Source: Geminicoccaceae bacterium (GTDB lineage Bacteria; Pseudomonadota; Alphaproteobacteria; Geminicoccales; Geminicoccaceae). Taken from it: 60,559 bases of DNA. The notes beneath the pieces are model-generated. The model searched no databases. It was not told the DNA's origin and saw only the letters and a list, made by a program, of their open reading frames with translations. Made by a program: the position numbers and the translations under genes. The DNA is taken from positions 1 to 60,559 of the forward strand of contig JANWZN010000003.1 in assembly GCA_025054575.1 (NCBI GenBank). Direction: 5' to 3'. Positions 27,964 to 35,188 of this stretch are shown in pieces. Each line of letters opens with the position of its first letter. The first letter of the stretch is position 1.

Positions 27964-28709
27964 CTGGCGGCGAGGGCGACCCGCGTGGGACCGTCGAAGC
28001 CGGCGATCTCGCGCACGAGCTTGGCCAAGACCGCCCGGCGGAAATCGTCGAAATCCGTCGCCACGACCATGAAGGATCCCGGCCCGCCGATCACCCAGCG
28101 CTCGTAGTAATCGTCGAGGGCGAGCTGACGCGGAGTCGGCATACCGAAGGGCTGCGGCCGGTCGTTCAAAATCGGCAAGCCGTTGATGACGATGCCTTTC
28201 TCGAGTGCTTCCCAGCGTGCGTCCTCGACCGGACGGCCGTTGTTGTTGGTGCCGTCCCCAGAGACGTCGATGACCCGCCGTTCGCCTTCGAAACCGTTGC
28301 CGTCGAAGAGCTTGACCGAGTAGTCGATGGCCCCCGAGATCGAGGTCCAGCGGCCCCGGCCGATCGGCGCCTCGGACAGCAACGCCGCGAGCCGCTCGCA
28401 AGCCTCGGGGCCGTCGAGCAGGACCCAGTCGATCACCGTCTGCTGGTAAACGGAGCCGGCCCACTCGACATAGGTCACCGCGATCCGCTGACGGGCGCCC
28501 TGCTCGATCGCGCGATGGACGAGCGGGTCGCGGAACGCGTCGATATAGCCCTGTCGTTGCTGGTTGGCTTCGACATCGTCGACGCTGCCGGAGACGTCGA
28601 CCGCCAGCACGAGTTCGAGATCGACTGGGAGATCCGCGGCCGAAGCCGACGCGCCGGCCAACACCAGGCCCAAGGTCGCCAGCCCGACGACGATCGCCCT
28701 CCGCCGCAT
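27960..28709 (-). CDS. DUF1194 family secreted vWA-like protein
   Basis: 249 residues; ATG at 28709 with GGAGG about 6 nt upstream. A Sec signal peptide (to about SASA-AD, residue 25) is followed by a von Willebrand A-like domain with a MIDAS-type D38-V-S40-G-S42 motif in LAVDVSGSVD and the ISGAIDYSVKLF and IDVSGDGTNNNG blocks that define DUF1194. Predicted periplasmic; metal-dependent protein binding is likely but no partner is known. A candidate promoter lies at 28737-28765. Confidence 0.86.
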   Translation of the reverse strand: MRRRAIVVGLATLGLVLAGASASAADLPVDLELVLAVDVSGSVDDVEANQQRQGYIDAFRDPLVHRAIEQGARQRIAVTYVEWAGSVYQQTVIDWVLLDGPEACERLAALLSEAPIGRGRWTSISGAIDYSVKLFDGNGFEGERRVIDVSGDGTNNNGRPVEDARWEALEKGIVINGLPILNDRPQPFGMPTPRQLALDDYYERWVIGGPGSFMVVATDFDDFRRAVLAKLVREIAGFDGPTRVALAAR

Positions 28710-28736
28710 ATCGGCCTCCGTGCTGCGCTCGTGGTC

Positions 28737-28765
28737 AGGTTGACCCGAGCCGTCGGTCGAGGCAA
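28737..28765 (-). promoter_or_regulatory. Candidate promoter of the DUF1194-DUF429 operon
   Basis: Minus-strand TTGCCT (28765-28760), 17-nt spacer, CAACCT (28742-28737), about 28 nt before the ATG at 28709. The -10 is the same CAACCT as in the btuB promoter candidate. Confidence 0.45.
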
Positions 28766-28804
28766 GGGCGGCTCTCGTCGGTCCCGTGGCGGAGCCAAGA
28801 CCCG

Positions 28805-29248
28805 ATGCTCTCGCTCGTTCGCCGCTCCGGTGTCCCCGAGCCCGCGGCACTTTTGGGTGCGGCCGGGCTGCTGCCGTTCCTGGCCGGGGCGATCTGGAGC
28901 TTCGCCCCCGGTGAGTCCGGGGCTTGGGCGCGCGGGGCGCTCGCGGCCTACGCGGCCGTGATCCTCTCCTTCATGGGCGGGGTCCACTGGGGCCTGGCCA
29001 TGACGGCGTCACGGCCCTCGTTCGTGCGCTACGGTGCGAGCGTGGTCCCCGCCCTTCTGGGTTGGCTCGCCCTCCTCCTCGACGAGCGGTCGGGCTTCGT
29101 CGTCCTCGCCGCGAGCTTCGCCTCGCTGCTCGCCTACGATCTCGGCGCGGTTCGCAGCGGCGAGGCGCCGGCCTGGTACCCGACGTTGCGCTGGCCGCTC
29201 ACCGTCGCGGTCTGCACCTGCCTCGTGCTGGCGCTGCTCGCCGGCTGA
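28805..29248 (+). CDS. DUF3429 small integral membrane protein
   Basis: 147 residues with about four to five hydrophobic helices (AALLGAAGLLPFLAGAIW, AAYAAVILSFMGGVHWGLAM, VVPALLGWLALLL, LAASFASLLAYDLGA, LTVAVCTCLVLALLAG). The block ILSFMGGVHWGLAM and the late WYPTLRWPLT are DUF3429 landmarks. Function unknown. Divergent from the DUF1194 gene and nearly convergent with the AhpD-like gene (7 bp between stops). Confidence 0.87.
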   Translation: MLSLVRRSGVPEPAALLGAAGLLPFLAGAIWSFAPGESGAWARGALAAYAAVILSFMGGVHWGLAMTASRPSFVRYGASVVPALLGWLALLLDERSGFVVLAASFASLLAYDLGAVRSGEAPAWYPTLRWPLTVAVCTCLVLALLAG

Positions 29249-29255
29249 GCCCCGA

Positions 29256-29861
29256 TCAGCCCGGTCCGATCGCGCCTGGCCAGCGGGCCGCCGCGTGGTA
29301 TTCGGGGTTGGGCATCAACGCGATCGCCGAAGCCATGCGGTTGCTCATGTTGAAGAAGGCGGCGACCGCGGCGATGTCCCAGATGTCGCGGTCGGAGAAG
29401 CCCACGGCGCGCAGCGCCTCGCGATCGGCTTCCTCGATGCGGTAGCTGGCTTCCGTCACCTTGACCGCGAAGTCGACCATCGCGCGCTCGCGCGGCGAGA
29501 GTTCTGCGACGCGATAGTTCATGACCAACATCTCGCCGAGCTCCGGATCGCCGGACAGCTCGCGGACCGCGGCTCCGTGCGCGACGAGGCAATAGTAGCA
29601 TCGATTGACCGACGAGACGACCACGGCGATCATTTCGCGCTCGAGCTTCGAGAGGCCCGATTCGCCGAGCATGAGCTCGTTGTACATGGCCGTGAAGCCT
29701 TGCAGTTTCTTGTCGTCGAAACTGTAGGCCTTGAGCACGTTCGGGACGAGTCCGAGCTTTTCCACGCATTTGTCCCAATAGCGCCCGGTCGCCTCGGAGA
29801 CCTGCTCGCGGGTGGGCACCGGCACATCCCGAAGCGCGTGGACCCGGTCCGGCTGCGGCAT
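29256..29861 (-). CDS. Peroxidase-related AhpD-like (carboxymuconolactone decarboxylase fold) protein
   Basis: 201 residues, ATG at 29861 with AGGAGGGAG directly upstream. The active-site pair C88-Y-Y-C91 followed by H95 (NRCYYCLVAHG) is the AhpD redox motif, preceded by LEREMIAVVVSSVN and followed by SDRDIWDIAAVAAFFNMSNRMASA. This combination matches the 'peroxidase-related enzyme' branch of the family, about 190-200 residues. Probable role in peroxide or electrophile stress; the reductant partner is not nearby. It is separated from the upstream phoX gene by a terminator. Confidence 0.87.
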   Translation of the reverse strand: MPQPDRVHALRDVPVPTREQVSEATGRYWDKCVEKLGLVPNVLKAYSFDDKKLQGFTAMYNELMLGESGLSKLEREMIAVVVSSVNRCYYCLVAHGAAVRELSGDPELGEMLVMNYRVAELSPRERAMVDFAVKVTEASYRIEEADREALRAVGFSDRDIWDIAAVAAFFNMSNRMASAIALMPNPEYHAAARWPGAIGPG

Positions 29862-29924
29862 CTCCCTCCTCCCGACGCGTGCGCGTGATCGGCGCGAGCT
29901 AGACCCGCCGCGCCGCGAAAATAA

Positions 29925-29950
29925 AGAGGGCCCGCGCGGGCGGGCCCTCT
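29925..29950 (-). terminator. Intrinsic terminator after phoX
   Basis: An 11-bp stem (GAGGGCCCGC paired with its complement, plus one A-T pair) with a four-base loop; on the minus strand it is followed by TTTATTTTC. It lies about 28 bp after the phoX stop and 64 bp before the AhpD-like start, so it insulates the two. Confidence 0.88.
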
Positions 29951-29977
29951 CGCAAACGAGCCGCGCAGGGCGGGCGC

Positions 29978-32002
29978 TCAGGCGCCGATGATCCCGCCGT
30001 CCTCGCGGGTGATGACGACCGTGGCCGAGCGCGGGTAACCCTTGCCGTCCGGCCAGGTGCTCGCGAGCTTGCCGGCAGCGAAGTCGTCCTTCGTCGTGGT
30101 GGCGCCGGGGTGCTGGACGTTGATGAACATCGTCTTGCCGTCGGGGGTGGTCACCACACCGGTGATCTCCTGGCCGACCGGGCCCACGAGGAAGCGGCGG
30201 ATCTCGCCGGTCTCGGGGTTGGCGCAGAGCATCTGGTTGGAGCCGAAGGGCGCCAACTTGCCCTTGTACATGTTCTCCTCGCCCATGTCGGTCTGGATCC
30301 AGAGCCGACGATCGGCGTCGAACCAGAGCCCGTCCGGGCAAGCGAACATCGCCGTCTCGGTCAGCGGGTTGCCGGCCTTGTCCTTGCTGTCCTTGGTATC
30401 GCCGGCGAGGACGAAGATGTCCCAGCGGAAGCGGGTCGCGGCGTGATCGTCCCCGTCCTCCCGCCAGCGGATGATGTGGCCGAACTCGGAGGCCGGCCGC
30501 GGATTGGCGGCATCGGTCTGCTCGGGCTTGCGCCGGCTGTTGTTGGTGAGCGTGAAGTAGACGAGGCCGGTGCCCGGATCGACCGCGCCCCACTCCGGCC
30601 GGTCCATCTTGGTGGCACCGAGCTTGTCGGCGGCGAGGCGGGTGTTGACCAGGACGTCGGCCTGGCTCGTGAAGCCGTTGGCGCGGGTCAACGGCCCCTG
30701 GCCGAAGACCAGCGGCAGCCACTCGCCCGTGCCGTCGTCGTTGAACTTGGCGACGTAGAGCGTGCCCTCGTCGAGCAGCGCGCCGGACGCCGTGGCCGGA
30801 TCGAAGGGCTTGGCGCTCACGAACTTGTAGATGTACTCGAAGCGGGCGTCGTCGCCCGAGTAGCAGACCACGGGCTTGCCCGGCACGGCCGGGGCGAAGA
30901 TCACGCCCTCGTGGGCGAAGCGGCCAAGCGCGGTGCGCTTGACCGGCATCGCGTTCGGCCGGAACGGATCGATCTCCACCACCCAGCCGAAGGTGTTGGG
31001 CTCGTTGCGATAGTCCTCGATCGGCGAAGCGCCCTTGGTCGAGGCATCGAAGCGGGCGAACTCGTCCGCGCCGCCGCGCGCGAGATCCCAGCCGTAGCGC
31101 GACTTCTCGGTCGGCACGCCGTAGCGGGCGTGCTCGCGCGGCTGATCCGGCTTCTGGTCGACCTTGTCACGGTTGACGAAGTAGCCCGCCCAGTTCTCCT
31201 CGCAGGTGAGGTAGGTGTTCCAGGGCGTCACACCGTGGGCGCAATTGTTGATCGTGCCGCGCGTACGGGTTCCGTCCGGGCTGTACTTGGTCTTGACGAA
31301 GTCAGAGCCGCGGACCGGACCGCCGATCTCCATCGGCGTCGCCGCGGTGATGCGGCGGTTGCGCGTGTCGGCGACCACTTTCCACTGCCCGTCGTCGCCG
31401 CGCGCCACCCGCACGACCGTGACACCGTGGGCGTTGATCTCCTTCAAGACCTCGTCAGGGTCGCGCAGGCCGTCGGCGCCGAGCGGCAGATCGTCGGCCG
31501 AGAGCGGCTTGCCGACCGCGCTCTTGTGCATGAAGCGCGGCTCGACGTACTCGTGGTTGACGACGAGCAGACCGTCCGTCGAGCTTCCGTTGATCGGGAA
31601 GAAGTGCATGCCGTCGTGGTGCGAGCCGACCTGCTTGGCTTGGTCCGCACCCGTGTTGTCGAGCGAGAAGGCGGGCCCCTTGCCGTCGATCGGCGTGCCC
31701 CACGGGATCAGCACCTGCGCCTTGTAGCCGGGCGGCACGATCACCGTGTCCGCGGTCGAGACCGGCACGGGCTGGAAACCGATCGTCGGGCCCGTGGCAG
31801 CGGCCGCCTCGCGCGACAGCGTGCCGAGCGCCGTGCTCGAGAACAGTCCCGCGATCGCGGTACCGAGCGCGCCCTTCAACAGACCGCGGCGGCCGAGCCG
31901 GGCCTCGACCACCTCGGCGAAGGTGCGGTTGTTCGAGAAGTTGCTCGGCCGCTCGTCGCCGTGCTCCTCGGGCTCCCAGTCCAGCTCCTGGATGCGCTCC
32001 AT
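29978..32002 (-). CDS. phoX: PhoX family alkaline phosphatase
   Basis: 674 residues; ATG at 32002 with AGGAGAGGT about 5 nt upstream. A long Tat signal is present: R38-R39 in LGRRGLLKGALG with a hydrophobic stretch ending near SREAAAA (residue 69). The mature part has the PhoX blocks HHDGMHFFPINGS, VVNHEYV, NNCAHGVTPWNTYLTCEENWAGYF (with conserved Cys and Glu of the Ca/Fe site), and GWVVEIDPF. PhoX enzymes are monomeric periplasmic Ca2+/Fe3+ phosphatases that release phosphate from esters, usually under PhoB control. A PHO-box-like repeat lies just upstream. Confidence 0.92.
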   Translation of the reverse strand: MERIQELDWEPEEHGDERPSNFSNNRTFAEVVEARLGRRGLLKGALGTAIAGLFSSTALGTLSREAAAATGPTIGFQPVPVSTADTVIVPPGYKAQVLIPWGTPIDGKGPAFSLDNTGADQAKQVGSHHDGMHFFPINGSSTDGLLVVNHEYVEPRFMHKSAVGKPLSADDLPLGADGLRDPDEVLKEINAHGVTVVRVARGDDGQWKVVADTRNRRITAATPMEIGGPVRGSDFVKTKYSPDGTRTRGTINNCAHGVTPWNTYLTCEENWAGYFVNRDKVDQKPDQPREHARYGVPTEKSRYGWDLARGGADEFARFDASTKGASPIEDYRNEPNTFGWVVEIDPFRPNAMPVKRTALGRFAHEGVIFAPAVPGKPVVCYSGDDARFEYIYKFVSAKPFDPATASGALLDEGTLYVAKFNDDGTGEWLPLVFGQGPLTRANGFTSQADVLVNTRLAADKLGATKMDRPEWGAVDPGTGLVYFTLTNNSRRKPEQTDAANPRPASEFGHIIRWREDGDDHAATRFRWDIFVLAGDTKDSKDKAGNPLTETAMFACPDGLWFDADRRLWIQTDMGEENMYKGKLAPFGSNQMLCANPETGEIRRFLVGPVGQEITGVVTTPDGKTMFINVQHPGATTTKDDFAAGKLASTWPDGKGYPRSATVVITREDGGIIGA

Positions 32003-32085
32003 CTGACCTCTCCTGGCGTGTGGCGTGCGGCTACCCGTCGGGCGGCCGCGCCATCGTCCCCCGGCGCGCATCCTGGACGCGCTTC

Positions 32086-32103
32086 GCGACGGATTTGTTA
32101 CGG
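32086..32103 (-). promoter_or_regulatory. PHO-box-like direct repeat upstream of phoX
   Basis: On the minus strand, CCGTAAC and CCGTCGC are separated by AAAT, giving two 7-mers with the 11-bp period of PhoB sites (ideal CTGTCAT-N4-CTGTCAT). Each half keeps C-x-G-T. It sits 84-101 nt before the phoX start, in the only gap between phaG and phoX. Confidence 0.4.
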
Positions 32104-32105
32104 TT

Positions 32106-32543
32106 CTAGATCGTGTCGAGGGGCCGCTGGTCCTCGCCGGCGGGCCGCAGCCCGCTGTCGGGGTCGGGGTCGCTCGCCACCGGATCGAAGGTCGCCCAGC
32201 CAACCGGTCGACCGGTCGGTGGCAGCTCGGGCTCGGCCTTGGCCCGATGGAGATGCGCCTTCGCCAGCATGTAGGCGGTGACCGGTGCCGTAAGAAACAG
32301 GAAGAGCGTGATCAACAGCTCGTGGACCGACACCCAGCCGTTCGTGAACAGGAAGAACAGCATCGAGGCGATCAGGATGCCGCCGACCCCGAGCGTGGTG
32401 GCCTTGGTCGGCGCGTGCAACCGTTGCATGAGCGTCGGCAGGCGCAAGAGACCGAACGAGCCCACGATCATGAAGAAGCTGCCGGCCAAGATCAGGGCCG
32501 CCACGAGGGCCTCGCCGAGGAAGATCAGGACCTCGCTCGTCAT
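32106..32543 (-). CDS. phaG: Monovalent cation/H+ antiporter subunit G
   Basis: 145 residues, last gene of the Pha/Mrp/Mnh operon. Three membrane helices and the MnhG landmark GSFGLLRLPTLMQRLHAPTKATTLGVGGIL (about 28-57). The charged tail (PTGRPVGWATFDPVASDPD) extends beyond shorter homologues. The ATG at 32543 overlaps the phaF stop (ATGA). Subunit G is required for assembly of the antiporter complex. Confidence 0.93.
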   Translation of the reverse strand: MTSEVLIFLGEALVAALILAGSFFMIVGSFGLLRLPTLMQRLHAPTKATTLGVGGILIASMLFFLFTNGWVSVHELLITLFLFLTAPVTAYMLAKAHLHRAKAEPELPPTGRPVGWATFDPVASDPDPDSGLRPAGEDQRPLDTI

Positions 32544-32809
32544 TCGATGACGTCGCCCCGCAGCATGAACTTGCAGAAGGCGACCGTGCCTACGAAGCCG
32601 AGCATCGCGATCAACAAGGCCGCCTCGAAATGGATCGCGGTCGCTTGCGCGATGCCCAAGAGCATGATCAGCGCCACCGCGTTGACGACGAGGGTGTCGA
32701 GGGCGAGCGCGCGGTCGACGGCATCGGGCCCGAGCCAGAGCCGGATCAGGCAGAAGATCGTGCCGAGCCCGACCGCCGCGAAGCCGATCCAAAGCGCTAC
32801 CGCGATCAT
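32540..32809 (-). CDS. phaF: Monovalent cation/H+ antiporter subunit F
   Basis: 89 residues, three hydrophobic helices with the MnhF landmark RLWLGPDAVDRALALDTLVVNAVALIMLLG. The ATG at 32809 overlaps the phaE stop by four bases, and its own stop overlaps phaG by four. Inner-membrane subunit of the multisubunit antiporter. Confidence 0.93.
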   Translation of the reverse strand: MIAVALWIGFAAVGLGTIFCLIRLWLGPDAVDRALALDTLVVNAVALIMLLGIAQATAIHFEAALLIAMLGFVGTVAFCKFMLRGDVIE

Positions 32810-33297
32810 CCGAAGATCTCCACGAGCCGCCGCTCGTAGCGGCTCTTGATCTGCGCCACGAGCTCCTCCGGGTCGGGTGCGTCGAGCGCGTGCACCAGGA
32901 GCGCGCGACCGTCGGCCGACACGTCGCAACTCACCGTACCGGGGGTCATGGTGATCGTGCCGGCGAGTGTGACGATCGCCTCCGGCACGCGGGTCTCGAG
33001 CGGCACCACGACGAAGCGCGAGCGCAGTTCTTCGGGCTTTTTGAAGAGGATGAGATAGGCGACCTGGACGTTGGCGACGCAGATGTCCCAGAGCACGATC
33101 AGCCCGTATTCGATCACCCGCGCCGGTGCCCGCACGGCCGGCCGCTCGGGCCAGAAGGGACGGGTCAAGAGCGGCAGGACGACGCCGAGGACGAGGCCCA
33201 TGACGAGGCTGCCGGCGCTCGGCCCGTTTGCGAGCAGCACCCAGACCACCGCGAGCAAGAGCGTCAAGAGCGGATGCGGGAGCAGCCGGGCGAGCAC
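32806..33297 (-). CDS. phaE: Monovalent cation/H+ antiporter subunit E
   Basis: 163 residues from a GTG at 33297. Two N-terminal membrane helices (LLTLLLAVVWVLLANGP, LVMGLVLGVVLPLL) and a third near VIEYGLIVLWDICVANVQVAYLI, then the cytoplasmic block VTLAGTITMTPGTVSCDVSADGRALLVHALD that defines MnhE/PhaE. There is a 4-nt gap from the phaD stop and a 4-nt overlap with phaF. No clear Shine-Dalgarno, so translation is probably coupled. Confidence 0.93.
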   Translation of the reverse strand: MLARLLPHPLLTLLLAVVWVLLANGPSAGSLVMGLVLGVVLPLLTRPFWPERPAVRAPARVIEYGLIVLWDICVANVQVAYLILFKKPEELRSRFVVVPLETRVPEAIVTLAGTITMTPGTVSCDVSADGRALLVHALDAPDPEELVAQIKSRYERRLVEIFG

Positions 33298-33301
33298 GGG
33301 A

Positions 33302-34846
33302 TCAGCGCCCCTCGGCCCGGGCGAGCCGGCTCGGCCCGAGCACCGCCTCGATGTAACCGTGGCGCTCGTGCAGCTGGACCGCGGTCGCCTCGAGGCCGCG
33401 GGCGACGGGCCCGGCGAAGGCCGCCAGCAGAACCGGCACCGCCAAGAGTGCCCCGGTCGCGACCAGGGGGAGCACGGGAAGGGTGCGCGCTGCGGGCGGG
33501 TCGGCGGCGAGCGGCGCCTCGATCGCGATCGACCTCCAGAACAGCAAGCTGCCGGCGCGCGCGAAGGCCAGGATCGCGAGGAGGCTCGTCACCAGGACCG
33601 CCGCCCACAGCCACGGCCAGGCCGGGTGCGCCTGGACGGAACCGAGGATCCAGAGCTTGCCGAGGAAGCCCGAGAGCGGTGGCAAGCCGGCACTCGCGAC
33701 CGCGGCGAGGAGGAACCCGCCCGCCAAGAGATCGAGCTGTGGGAAGGCCGGGGCCGCGACCAGCGCATCGCGTACCGCTCCCCGTCGCTCGGCCACGAGG
33801 TCGGCCAGCAAGAAGAGGGCACCCGCAGCGAGCGTGCTGTGCAGCAGATAATAAAGGGTCGCGGCGGTGGCACCCGTTCCCGGCATCGCCAGGATCAGGA
33901 GCAGCGTCCCCATCGACGCGATCACCGAGTAAGCGGCGAGCCGCTGGACCGTGCCCGCGGCGAGCAGGCCGAGCGTGCCCAAAAGGAGCGTAGCGACCGC
34001 GGCCGGCACGACCCACGGCTCCGCGAGCCCCCATGCGGGCGAGCCCTCGGCGCCGAAGACCATGAAATGCACGCGCAAGATCGCGTAAGCCCCCACCTTG
34101 GTCATGATCGCGAAGAGCGCCGCCACCGGCGCGCAGGCCACGCCGTAGGTCCCGGGCAGCCAGAGATGCAGCGGAACCAAGGCCGCCTTGACCGCGAAGA
34201 CGACGAGCAGGAGGGCCACGCCCGTGCGCAAGAGACCCGCCTGCTCCGGGCCAATCTGCCCGGCTTTGAGCGCGAGATCGGCCATGTTGAGCGTGCCGGT
34301 GACGGCGTAGATCGTGCCGACCGCGAACAGGAAGAGTGTGGAGGCGACGAGGTTGACGGTGACGTATTTGAAGCCGGCGACGAGCCGAGCAGCACCCGCT
34401 CCGTGCAGGAAGAGGCCGTAGGAGGCGATCAGCAGGACCTCGAAAAAGACGAAGAGGTTGAAGATGTCGCCCGTGAGGAAGGCGCCGTTCACGCCCATGA
34501 GCTGGAACTGGAAGAGGGCGTGGAAATGGCGGCCCTGGCGATCCCAGCCGGCCGCCGCGTAGAGGACGACCGAAAGGGCCAGGATCTGGGTCAAGACGAG
34601 CATCAGGGCCGCGAGCCGGTCGAGGACCAGCACGATGCCGAACGGCGCGGGCCAATTGCCCAGGAGATAGGCGCGCGGCGTGCCGTCCGCGGCGAGGGCG
34701 AAGAGCCCGAGCGCGATCGCGAGCAGCGCAGCCGTGCCGGCGATCGAGAGCGTGCGCTGCAAGACGAGATCGAAGCGCGCCGCCAGCACGATGAAGGCGG
34801 CCAGCAGCGCGGGCAGGACGACCGGGGCGACGATCCAGTGCGTCAA
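33302..34846 (-). CDS. phaD: Monovalent cation/H+ antiporter subunit D
   Basis: 514 residues, about 14 membrane helices, homologous to proton-pumping NADH dehydrogenase subunits (proton_antipo_M family). Landmarks: LMGVNGAFLTGDIFNLFVFFEVLLIASYGL with the conserved Glu of TM5, and the Lys-containing VFAVKAALVPLHLWLPGTYGVACAPVAALFA. TTG start at 34846 overlapping the phaC stop (TTGA). One of the two large subunits thought to form the proton/cation path. Confidence 0.94.
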   Translation of the reverse strand: MTHWIVAPVVLPALLAAFIVLAARFDLVLQRTLSIAGTAALLAIALGLFALAADGTPRAYLLGNWPAPFGIVLVLDRLAALMLVLTQILALSVVLYAAAGWDRQGRHFHALFQFQLMGVNGAFLTGDIFNLFVFFEVLLIASYGLFLHGAGAARLVAGFKYVTVNLVASTLFLFAVGTIYAVTGTLNMADLALKAGQIGPEQAGLLRTGVALLLVVFAVKAALVPLHLWLPGTYGVACAPVAALFAIMTKVGAYAILRVHFMVFGAEGSPAWGLAEPWVVPAAVATLLLGTLGLLAAGTVQRLAAYSVIASMGTLLLILAMPGTGATAATLYYLLHSTLAAGALFLLADLVAERRGAVRDALVAAPAFPQLDLLAGGFLLAAVASAGLPPLSGFLGKLWILGSVQAHPAWPWLWAAVLVTSLLAILAFARAGSLLFWRSIAIEAPLAADPPAARTLPVLPLVATGALLAVPVLLAAFAGPVARGLEATAVQLHERHGYIEAVLGPSRLARAEGR

Positions 34847-35187
34847 CGGCGCCCCTCCGCGCCCGGCTCGCGGCCGTCGACATGGTCGCTGCCGGCCTCG
34901 AGGAAGCCGCGCAGCGCCAGGACGACGACGAGGGCGGTCATGCCGAAGGAGATCACGATCGCGGTCAAGACCAGCGCCTGCGGCAAGGGGTCGGTGTAGC
35001 CCGGGGCCGCAGGATCGATGATCGGCGGCCGGCCGACCACGAGTCGGCCGGTCGCGAACAGGAACAGGTTCACCGCATAGGACAGAAACGACAGGCCGAG
35101 AACGACCGGGAAGGTCCGTCCGCGCAGGCAGAGATAGACCCCCACCGCCGTCAGCACGCCCACCCCGCTCGCGACCAGGAGCTCCAC
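34843..35187 (-). CDS. phaC: Monovalent cation/H+ antiporter subunit C
   Basis: 114 residues, GTG start one base after the phaAB stop. Three membrane helices homologous to NuoK: LLVASGVGVLTAVGVYLCLRG, VVLGLSFLSYAVNLFLFATG and QALVLTAIVISFGMTALVVVLALRG, the last carrying the DPLPQALVLTAIVI block of MnhC/MrpC. Confidence 0.94.
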   Translation of the reverse strand: MELLVASGVGVLTAVGVYLCLRGRTFPVVLGLSFLSYAVNLFLFATGRLVVGRPPIIDPAAPGYTDPLPQALVLTAIVISFGMTALVVVLALRGFLEAGSDHVDGREPGAEGRR

Positions 35188-35188
35188 C

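Noticed and set aside
30110-32281. 720-codon open frame opposite phoX and phaG
   Set aside because: No family similarity; both underlying genes are secure.
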